Assembly (NCBI GenBank): GCA_021804505.1
Contig: JAJZHL010000013.1
Location: 1-13,284 of the forward strand
Length of the DNA: 13,284 nt
DNA from: Pseudomonadota bacterium
Lineage (GTDB): Bacteria; Pseudomonadota; Alphaproteobacteria; Rickettsiales; Rickettsiaceae
Direction of reading: 5' to 3'
Shown: positions 6,944-13,284 of the stretch, piece after piece
How positions within the stretch are numbered: position 1 is the stretch's first letter
Layout of the letters: each line of letters starts with the position of its first letter
Notes under the pieces: generated by a model
What the model saw: the letters and a program-made list of their open reading frames with translations, nothing else
Database searches by the model: none
What the model was told of the DNA's origin: nothing
Position numbers and translations under genes: made by a program

Positions 6944-9569
6944 TATGTTAAAAATTCTTCTTATGATAAAAAAAACAATTACATTTTCTGCAGCTATTAT
7001 TCTAATACTATTTTGCGGTCTTTTCTTTGTAACTCACTATGTGAGTTACGATACTGCTACTAGTCATTTTGCTAAGGAGTTGCATCTCTCTCCTACAAAT
7101 ATAGCAAAAATTAAAGTTGTTAAATTTCCTATACCATATTTGAGTATCAATTATATCAAAGAAGATGGGCATATGGAACTCAAAAATGTAGAGGTTCATT
7201 TTTCAGCATTATCCTTATTAGCGCTGAAACCAAAGATCAGTATTGTTAGGGTACGCAGTGCTAAAATATATTCGGATGAAGAATCATTTAACATTACTAA
7301 ACATGATCAGGTGATTGCTAAGTTTATTAGAGAGGGGATGCTTGATATTGATTTTAATGTAAAAAACTTAATGATTTTAAATCAAAATAATCAGCCCATT
7401 ATCACTTTTAAAAACTGCCTGCTACATAAGAACAATATTTTGGCGGATACGAGCTATTTTCAAGGAGAGCTTGCTGATATAGGAAAATTGTCAGGTGATT
7501 TTGTAAGAAAAAGTAATCAAACAGAGTTTAACTTTACAATAAATAATGCTGATTACGATTTTCATTTAACTGAGATTTATACAGATTCAAAGCTTTCCAG
7601 CGGAAAAGGAAAATATGTAATAAAAAATATAGCAAGTTTATTACATCAGCTTATACCAGATTTAGATTTGCTGGCTAGAAGATTTAAAAAAACGGAAACA
7701 GTTAATGTAGGATTTGATATTGCTCTTACCTCGCAATTAATAAAACTAGAAAACCTCACCATTGATTCTAATTTTTGTACTGGTAATGGGGCAATTAACT
7801 TAAGCAAAAATACAGGTACCACAAGTACAATAACATTGCATATAGACAAAATTGATATGAGACCTCTTTGGTCTACAACAAATGAGATAAATAAGTTAAA
7901 TGATTCAGCACATGGTATAAGGTTCATGTTTGGTAATAAATCAGTTATTACTAGCATCCTAATTGATCAAATAATACTGAATAATAATGAAATTATAAAT
8001 CAGACTAAACTTGCTTTAAAGCTAGATCAAGGTATTTTTTTGGTAGAAGATTTTTCTGGGATAATTAATTCAGGTGGTAGCTTTAAATTTATTGGAAAGA
8101 TTATGCAAAATTCTGTGCGCAGTGTATTTGATGGAAGAATGCATTTAGAGCATAGTGACCTAAATTCTGTCCTTAAGACGTTAGGGAGTAGCGATGCTAC
8201 AAGTGGTGTCGCTACTCCTTTTACTTTAAGCTCAGATTTAAAGTTAACCTTAATAGATATATATTTACAAAATCTTTTACTGCAAACTGCAGATACCACG
8301 GTATCTGGTAGTATAACTACTAGATTTATAGGCCCAATGCCTCAAATTATGGCTAGTCTAGAGTTCTCGTCTGTGGATTTAAGTAAAAATAACTATCCTA
8401 TATTATCACCAATTGTAGATTTTACCAAAAGTCTGTTTCAAGATATGAAAAATCACTCGTATCTTAATAAATATATCCCTCTTAGGACTGTTTCCTTTTT
8501 AGGCACTATAGATATGCATTTTAATGACTTAGTAATAGGAGAAGCCTATTTAGGCAAAGTGTATATGCTGGCCAATATATCACCTGGAAATATTGAAATT
8601 AATAATTTGGATATAAGAAAAGGAGACGACTACTTTAATATTAGTGCTAATTTACTCGCAAGCTCTATCAAACCTAAATTCACAATTAAAATCAATGATG
8701 GTGTGTTAAATACCGATGTGATGACTCCTAAGACCATGCTTGATTTGAGAAGCAAACTCTTAAACGATTTTGACTTGAATAAAATTGATTTAGATATTAA
8801 TTGTAACCTATCAAAAATGTCATTAAACACTTCTTTAGTGCTCCAAAATTTCCAAATTTCTTTGGGAAATGAGGGAAATTTATTTACCTTACATGAGATC
8901 AAAGGAGATTTTCTGTCAGGAAAATTGAAAGGGGCAGGCAATATAGTACTTAAGCCGTTTAGTATTAACTTAGTTTATGCATTAAATTCTATCGATTTAG
9001 CAAAATTGTCTGTCGCCTTACCTAAAGGGTGGCTAGATACATATGGTGGTTTTAGTATCCACGGTTCTCTTTCAACTACTGGTGACAGTCCAGAGAAATT
9101 ATTATATGAGCTTAATTCTAATTCAGAGTTTCTGATAAAAAATGCGAAACTAAACAATTTTTCTGTGGATGAGTTAGTAGGGAAAATAAACACAGTAACC
9201 TATAATAAAGATTCGTTACAAAAAGATCTGGATCAAGCCATAATGCAAGGGAAAACAGAGCTTTTAAATATGCAAGGTAAGTTACAGTTAAAAAACGGGA
9301 TTATTAACATAAAAGAAGCCTTGTATAATACGCAATATACAACTGGCTCAGCAGCTGCAGCAATAAATATTTATAATTTTGAAATGGCACTTACTTCAAT
9401 ATTGACATTTTATGTTAAAGATTTTAACTCTTCTAAAAACGATACAATAACTATCAAGGTTAATTCTATGGGGAGTATTTTTGCTCCAAAAAAGACTATA
9501 GATGCTACTGAATTACAGAAAATTTTAGATAAAAAGGTGTTGAAAATGCCAAATGTTAATAGCAAGTAG
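6939..9569 (+). CDS. AsmA-like inner-membrane-anchored envelope protein
   Basis: The 876-residue protein has one N-terminal membrane anchor (about residues 12-34, IILILFCGLFFV core). A very long soluble part of alternating beta strands and Asn/Lys-rich turns follows. The C-terminal region (about 730-876) shows the AsmA pattern: LNNFSVDELVGKIN, repeated LNMQGKLQLKNGIINI, GSAAAAINIYNFEMALT, and a final IKVNSMGSIFAPKKTID. AsmA/TamB-type proteins span the periplasm and are implicated in phospholipid transport and outer-membrane homeostasis; that role is inferred here. The ATG at 6939 lies in repeat D. Internal ATGs at 6945 and 6963 keep the anchor and could be the real start, since no SD marks any of them. 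The gene is divergent from rimM and is followed by the D,D-carboxypeptidase, whose own promoter starts right after this stop. Confidence 0.82.
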   Translation: MTMLKILLMIKKTITFSAAIILILFCGLFFVTHYVSYDTATSHFAKELHLSPTNIAKIKVVKFPIPYLSINYIKEDGHMELKNVEVHFSALSLLALKPKISIVRVRSAKIYSDEESFNITKHDQVIAKFIREGMLDIDFNVKNLMILNQNNQPIITFKNCLLHKNNILADTSYFQGELADIGKLSGDFVRKSNQTEFNFTINNADYDFHLTEIYTDSKLSSGKGKYVIKNIASLLHQLIPDLDLLARRFKKTETVNVGFDIALTSQLIKLENLTIDSNFCTGNGAINLSKNTGTTSTITLHIDKIDMRPLWSTTNEINKLNDSAHGIRFMFGNKSVITSILIDQIILNNNEIINQTKLALKLDQGIFLVEDFSGIINSGGSFKFIGKIMQNSVRSVFDGRMHLEHSDLNSVLKTLGSSDATSGVATPFTLSSDLKLTLIDIYLQNLLLQTADTTVSGSITTRFIGPMPQIMASLEFSSVDLSKNNYPILSPIVDFTKSLFQDMKNHSYLNKYIPLRTVSFLGTIDMHFNDLVIGEAYLGKVYMLANISPGNIEINNLDIRKGDDYFNISANLLASSIKPKFTIKINDGVLNTDVMTPKTMLDLRSKLLNDFDLNKIDLDINCNLSKMSLNTSLVLQNFQISLGNEGNLFTLHEIKGDFLSGKLKGAGNIVLKPFSINLVYALNSIDLAKLSVALPKGWLDTYGGFSIHGSLSTTGDSPEKLLYELNSNSEFLIKNAKLNNFSVDELVGKINTVTYNKDSLQKDLDQAIMQGKTELLNMQGKLQLKNGIINIKEALYNTQYTTGSAAAAINIYNFEMALTSILTFYVKDFNSSKNDTITIKVNSMGSIFAPKKTIDATELQKILDKKVLKMPNVNSK

Positions 9570-9571
9570 GC

Positions 9572-9600
9572 TTGACAAAAATGTCTGAGGGAAGTATTTT
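9572..9600 (+). promoter_or_regulatory. Strong sigma70 promoter for dacF
   Basis: A consensus TTGACA (9572-9577) is followed after exactly 17 bases by TATTTT (9595-9600), three bases past the AsmA-like stop. Transcription would start near 9607, leaving a leader of about 87 bases before dacF. It is the best -35/-10 pair in the window and suggests that dacF (and probably elbB) is expressed separately from the AsmA-like gene. Confidence 0.6.
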
Positions 9601-9693
9601 TTACGTTTAAAATGTTTTATAGGCTTGCACTACGGGATAATTATGTTTTATCTTTAAGGTTGCATAGTGAGTTTTTGAATATACAGAAGTGTT

Positions 9694-10635
9694 ATGATTA
9701 TGTTAAAGCGATTTTTGTTGGTCTATTGTATTGCCCATACTATGCTATTTACCTCTGGTTCTGCGTATGCTGCTAAAAAAAAGCATATACCATTACCTAT
9801 TCAAACTAGTCTCGTGGTTGACTCTAAAACCGGAAAGATCCTACACGAAAAGAATTCTACTATAAGAATTTATCCAGCTTCTCTCACTAAAGTAATGACT
9901 CTGTATTTATTATTTGAATCAATTGAGTCAGGCAAATTAACAATGAATAAAAAATTGTATGTTTCCCATAATGCTGAAAAACAGCCGCCATTGAAGCTTG
10001 GAGTAAGAAAAGGAGACTATATTACTGTTAGAGAGGCAATATCTGCTCTTGCTACTAAATCAGCTAATGATGTTGCTGTAGTAGTTGCAGAGAATATTGC
10101 TGGTTCAGAAGCAAAATTTGCAAGGTTAATGACCAAGCGCGCACATCAGCTTGGCATGAAAGAGACGCAGTTCAGGAATGCTTCAGGTTTACACCATCCG
10201 ATGCAAAAAACTACGGCTAAAGATCTTGCTAAATTATCTATCGCTATCAAACGAGACTATTTACCATATTATAAATATTTTGCACAAAACAGTTTTGTCT
10301 TTAGAGGGAAAGTAATCCGTGGACATAATAGAGTTAGTGAAACTTATGAAGGAGCTGAAGGCTTAAAGACAGGTTTTACTTGCCCTGCAGGTTATAATTT
10401 GATTACAGCAGCGACAAAGAACAAAGTATCATTAATTGGGGTGGTAACAGGTGGTAGGACTGCTGCATCACGTGATAAGCAAATGGTTCAATTATTGGAT
10501 ACGCACTTTAAACAAATCCAAGGTGGTACGGTTGGAACTAAAATGGCGCGTAAAACTACAACATCTAAGCCTACCATGTCAAGGAGTAATAAAAAACCAA
10601 TTATGGTTGCTATTAACACAAAGGCAAAAAAATAA
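9694..10635 (+). CDS. dacF: D-alanyl-D-alanine carboxypeptidase (DacF/PBP5-type, low-molecular-weight PBP)
   Basis: This is a periplasmic serine peptidase (S11 family) that removes the terminal D-Ala from peptidoglycan pentapeptides. The 313-residue precursor has a signal peptide (basic MLKR, hydrophobic core, AYA at 24-26 with probable cleavage after A26). All three penicillin-binding motifs are present: SLTK with catalytic S63 and K66, SAN at 123-125, and KTG at 225-227. Unlike E. coli DacA it lacks a clear C-terminal PBP5 beta domain and amphipathic anchor. Instead it ends in a basic, low-complexity tail (about 283-313, rich in Lys, Thr and Ser). It may start at M1 or M3; a weak AGAAG lies upstream. 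elbB follows after 26 bases, suggesting co-transcription. Confidence 0.93.
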   Translation: MIMLKRFLLVYCIAHTMLFTSGSAYAAKKKHIPLPIQTSLVVDSKTGKILHEKNSTIRIYPASLTKVMTLYLLFESIESGKLTMNKKLYVSHNAEKQPPLKLGVRKGDYITVREAISALATKSANDVAVVVAENIAGSEAKFARLMTKRAHQLGMKETQFRNASGLHHPMQKTTAKDLAKLSIAIKRDYLPYYKYFAQNSFVFRGKVIRGHNRVSETYEGAEGLKTGFTCPAGYNLITAATKNKVSLIGVVTGGRTAASRDKQMVQLLDTHFKQIQGGTVGTKMARKTTTSKPTMSRSNKKPIMVAINTKAKK

Positions 10636-10661
10636 AATTTAAATTGCTAGTCAGGTAAACT

Positions 10662-11309
10662 ATGAAGAAAATTGCTGTGGTGCTTTCTGGCTGTGGTTAT
10701 CTTGATGGGGCAGAAATTTATGAAGCAGTTTTCACCTTATTAGAGCTAGACAAGCATAAAGTTCAGGTCAGTATTTTTGCTCCTGACGAAAACCAACATT
10801 ATGTAATAAATCATTATACTAAAGAACAAACTACTGAACAACGTAATATCCTAGTAGAATCGGCACGTATTGCTCGTAGTAAAATACAGCCTTTGGATAA
10901 GTTAAAAGAGGATGAGTTTGATTCGATCATATTGCCTGGCGGATACGGCGCTGCTCTTAATTTGTCTAATATAGGTATACAAAATGAGCATGGCGCAGTA
11001 TTAGATTCAGTAAAAAAAGTAATTGTGCAGTTTTATAAAGCTTCTAAACCTATTGGTGCGATGTGTATTGCTCCTGTGATTCTTGCTTCCGTATTGAAAG
11101 AGCATAATATCAAGGTTACTTTAGGAGAGCATAATGGGCTGCTTGAAAAGCTAGGTGCTACTGAGCAAGTGTGCCAAGTGCAAGATATTGTTATTGATAA
11201 AGCTAATAAATTAGTGACTACCCCTGCTTTCATGATTAATGCCCCTATAGCAGAAATACACAAAGGGATCAGCAACTTAGTTATTCAACTGTTAAGTATG
11301 CTGGGTTAA
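10662..11309 (+). CDS. elbB: ElbB (isoprenoid biosynthesis glyoxalase, DJ-1/PfpI superfamily)
   Basis: The 215-residue protein matches ElbB (GATase1/DJ-1 superfamily) across its length. It opens with KKIAVVLSGCGYLDGAEIYEA (2-22), which contains the conserved acidic residue E18. ILPGGYGAALNL (90-101) follows, then the nucleophile-elbow cysteine C135 in IGAMCIAP. The E. coli homologue shows weak glyoxalase activity and was linked to isoprenoid output; its physiological role is uncertain. It is cytoplasmic, with no signal peptide. Length is close to the family norm (about 217). It lies 26 bases after dacF with a weak AGG upstream of the ATG, and is probably the second gene of that transcript. 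No terminator is evident after the stop. Confidence 0.92.
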   Translation: MKKIAVVLSGCGYLDGAEIYEAVFTLLELDKHKVQVSIFAPDENQHYVINHYTKEQTTEQRNILVESARIARSKIQPLDKLKEDEFDSIILPGGYGAALNLSNIGIQNEHGAVLDSVKKVIVQFYKASKPIGAMCIAPVILASVLKEHNIKVTLGEHNGLLEKLGATEQVCQVQDIVIDKANKLVTTPAFMINAPIAEIHKGISNLVIQLLSMLG

Positions 11310-11426
11310 GCGCTAGGGTTTTCTTACTTATACTTTTTAATCTCATTCCCGTCTTCTTTGGTGTCATTTCTGCCTTCCTATGTCTTTCCTAGCGACGGCA
11401 AGAATCTAAGAAAAGTTTATGAACCT

Positions 11427-11505
11427 TTACAATTGCGAAGAGGCATTATTGCCGATGAAGCAATCCAGAAAACCTGGATTACCGCGCCCCTTGGTGACTC
11501 GTAAG
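11427..11505 (-). repeat. Palindromic intergenic repeat, copy E (inverted orientation, degenerate ends)
   Basis: On the minus strand it reads ACGAGTCACCAAGG, GGCGCGGTAATCCAG, a TTTT loop, CTGGATTGCTTC, then CTCTTCGCAATTG. The central stem ATCCAG/CTGGAT and TGCTTC are intact. The outer GTCAT/ATGAC arms are decayed, so the boundaries are approximate. Confidence 0.75.
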
Positions 11506-11681
11506 GATTATACCTTAGCTAGATCGGATAGAAATTTATTCCGGACGTTAGGAAGTCGTAAGTGAAGACATATAAGATTACAAAAGTAACATTTAACTAA
11601 TCCCCTCACTTTTCTAAAACCACTAATGTGCCATAGAAACAATACTCTACTATAAGCTTCTTTTTATATGTCCTATTAGGG

Positions 11682-11708
11682 TTGACAGACCTAGAAATGC
11701 TATATAGC
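11682..11708 (+). promoter_or_regulatory. Candidate promoter of the OmpB/Sca-like gene
   Basis: A consensus TTGACA (11682-11687) is followed after 15 bases by TATAGC (11703-11708); the spacing is short and the -10 imperfect. A perfect TATAAT at 11716-11721 is 28 bases from the -35 and cannot pair with it, though it could act alone. The leader would be about 35-40 bases. Confidence 0.4.
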
Positions 11709-11737
11709 TTTTATTTATAATATTATTCTATGTAAGT

Positions 11738-11744
11738 AAAAGGA
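11738..11744 (+). promoter_or_regulatory. Shine-Dalgarno AAAAGGA of the autotransporter gene
   Basis: AAAAGGA ends six bases before the ATG at 11751 and supports that start, which is also where the signal peptide begins. Confidence 0.6.
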
Positions 11745-11750
11745 ACATCT

Positions 11751-13284
11751 ATGGCTCAACAAAGTAAACAAAGAAATTTTTTATCTATTGCACTTGCTAC
11801 TGCTTCTGCTGCAACATTAATGCTTGGAGTAAGTAGTAAGGCGTGGGGTGAACCTGACGTGCTAACTCCCGAGAGCACGCCTACGAACTTTGCTGAGATC
11901 AATTTTCTTGTTAATAACGGCCCTGACACCCGCGCTGTAGACGATGGAGACTCTGTACTGGGCATACCAGACCTTAAGCTTAACGCAGATATTTCTAAAA
12001 CAATCACATTCAATAGAAATGGGAAGACAAATATTGTTCTTGGAGTAGCTGCTGATATGCTGGTATAGCTGCTGGTACTAACGGTGCCCAAGATGCAAAA
12101 ATTAAGGCAAATGGTGACTCAACTATAGTGCTTGGTAAAAACAATATATCTACTTTCGCTGCGGAAAACGAACTCGGAGATTATAGTGGGTTAAAAGAAG
12201 TTGATTTTAATAGTACAGCTACCACTTTAAGTATAGGAACAAATCAATTTGGTACGAGTAGCGTACCTGGTTCCTCTGCAGTGGCATTTGCAAATACAGG
12301 AAGTACTATTCAAGGTATAGTAGAGATAAATGCTACAGGTGTGCAATTGACACAAGATCTCAGTTTAGTAAACAAGTTGAATGTTTTAGACGGTGCAGAT
12401 GTTACTATAACCAACACTAGCCTAAATCTAGGTGGAACAAATGCTGCTGTAACATTAAGTGGTGTTAATGCAATTCTTAACATCTCTGAGGGTGTAACGG
12501 TTGCAACACCTATTAATGCTGCTAATTATGGCAATGGTATAGTAAACTTCAAAGATAATGCAAATGTTAACACAGACTTTGGTAGTTCTACAAACCTGTT
12601 AGGTCAAGTGAATATAGCAGATGATAAGATTCTAATATTTTCCGGCTCTTCTATTAATGCTACTCAGTTAGCTATTGGTACCGCAAATACTTCTTCTGCT
12701 GTCCTTTCTTTGGTAAGTACTGGGAATGTAGTAATACAAGGAAGTGTGACAGGAGCTACGATAAATGCAACAGGTATGATAGCTGATAAAACTTTAACGA
12801 TATCCGGAGAAATCGGAGCAAAGAATAATCCACTAGCTGCCTTATTAATAAAGGGTGCCAGCTTAACCCTTAATACTCCAGATTTTATAGTTAACTCTAT
12901 TGATTTTAATAATGCCGCTTCAACCCTAACACTTGGTGGAGAAAATTATGTATTTGGTAGTATGGTAAATGAAGGTAACGTTGATGTTATTAACAATACT
13001 CCTACAGGAAATAAATTTATTATTTCTGATACAAATGGTAATGTAAAAACATTTACATTTAATAATGATATTCAAGCAGGTTTTATTGCACGTAATAGCG
13101 ACACTATTTTTGAAGCTGCAAATGGGTTTGCTAATAGTGCGGATGGTCAGGTAAGCATAGTATTAATAGCAAATAATAACCGGACGGTAACTTTAGTAGG
13201 AGATATAGGAACTTCTACTTCTTTTTTCAAGCAACTTATAGTAAATAAAAACACCTCTGCCGTATTAACTGCCGATGCTTATTT
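11751..13284 (+). pseudogene. OmpB/Sca-like surface autotransporter, 5' part, frameshifted; runs off the window
   Basis: The first frame (11751-12068, 105 residues) gives a signal peptide: MAQQSKQRNFLSI start, hydrophobic core, probable cleavage after AWG at residue 33. Its opening and Ala/Thr-rich core resemble rickettsial OmpB (Sca5) precursors. That frame ends at TAG 12066-12068. The -1 frame is open from 12056 to the window edge (409 codons) and continues the passenger as Asn/Thr/Gly/Ala-rich repeats such as LNVLDGADVTITNTSLNLGG, typical of a beta-helical passenger. Adding one base near 12056 would give one continuous protein. Such proteins are exported by Sec and displayed through a C-terminal beta barrel, which lies outside the window. 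It could be a real inactivated gene, a phase-variable gene or a sequencing error. Sca class cannot be decided without the 3' end. Confidence 0.8.
12053..12068 (+). other. Frameshift point in the autotransporter gene
   Basis: The upstream frame stops at 12066-12068, and the downstream frame has a TGA at 12053-12055. The change of frame must therefore fall between 12056 and 12065. One missing base is the simplest explanation (GVAAD, then one residue, then AGIAAGTNGAQ after repair). The site lies between two copies of TAGCTGCTG (12046-12054 and 12066-12074). No homopolymer run or canonical slippery heptamer is present. Confidence 0.7.

Larger units (their letters stand above)
11310..11750. other. 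441-base intergenic region between elbB and the autotransporter gene
   Basis: The gap holds a degenerate CATTCCCG-type segment (about 11333-11410), repeat copy E (about 11427-11505), a 48-codon ORF crossing that repeat (11419-11565), and a TTGACA box with an SD for the autotransporter gene. No RNA gene or recognisable protein fragment was found. Confidence 0.65.

Noticed and set aside
6222..7146. 14-base direct match TACCATATTTGAGT at about 6220-6233 and 7133-7146
   Set aside because: One copy is intergenic and the other codes within the AsmA-like gene. A 14-base AT-rich match in 13 kb is close to chance expectation.
10451..10642. 63-codon frame overlapping the end of the D,D-carboxypeptidase gene
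   Set aside because: It is an alternate frame within the coding sequence of a well-supported gene with no SD.
12040..12068. Programmed -1 ribosomal frameshift joining the two autotransporter frames
   Set aside because: No slippery X-XXY-YYZ heptamer lies in the overlap of the two frames, and no such mechanism is known to me for this family; a missing base is simpler.
11756..12091. 111-codon open frame antisense to the autotransporter signal-peptide region
   Set aside because: The plus-strand frame has an SD and a clear signal peptide; the antisense product is Ser/Val/Thr-rich with no recognisable features.
1..13284. A previously undescribed multi-gene defence, mobile or biosynthetic system
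   Set aside because: Each gene belongs to a recognisable housekeeping or envelope family, no unknown multi-gene cluster is present, and no integrase, transposase, toxin-antitoxin pair or CRISPR array is visible.

Overview
The window is AT-rich DNA from an alphaproteobacterium, most likely a member of the Rickettsiaceae (Rickettsia or a close relative such as the Tisiphia or Megaira lineages). The case rests on the last gene, whose signal peptide and Asn/Thr/Gly-rich passenger resemble rickettsial OmpB/Sca autotransporters; on long intergenic gaps carrying degenerate palindromic repeats; and on the gene content (RMND1/DUF155, YgfZ/IBA57, ElbB, AsmA-like and DacF-type proteins) typical of a reduced alphaproteobacterial genome. 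Species cannot be named from sequence reading alone.

Layout: 1-186 is the C-terminal end of a YraN/UPF0102 protein (+). Then come a YgjP/DUF45 zinc metallopeptidase (480-1196, +) and an ABC exporter half-transporter (1354-3114, +). An RMND1/DUF155 membrane protein (-, start 4071 or 4092) converges on the ABC gene and diverges from a YgfZ-type folate-binding Fe-S maintenance protein (4167-4979, +). hemC (5167-6063, +) converges on rimM (6238-6732, -). A long AsmA-like protein (6939-9569, +) diverges from rimM and is followed by a DacF-type D,D-carboxypeptidase (9694-10635, +) and elbB (10662-11309, +), which probably share transcription. After a 441-base gap the start of a large OmpB/Sca-like autotransporter (11751 to the window edge) is seen. 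Its reading frame is broken near 12056-12065 but otherwise stays open to the edge.

Most genes are independent housekeeping functions: tetrapyrrole synthesis, 30S maturation, Fe-S maintenance, envelope lipid or outer-membrane homeostasis, and peptidoglycan trimming. The second half has an envelope theme (AsmA-like, D,D-carboxypeptidase, surface autotransporter). Five of the nine intergenic gaps carry a copy of one 75-80 base palindromic element (ends GTCAT...ATGAC with a central ATCCAG/CTGGAT stem). Two of these copies place an ATG at or just before the start of the next gene. I found no tRNA, rRNA, CRISPR array, transposase or integrase, and no convincing new multi-gene system. The main points of interest are the repeat family and its coupling to gene starts, and the broken surface-antigen gene.
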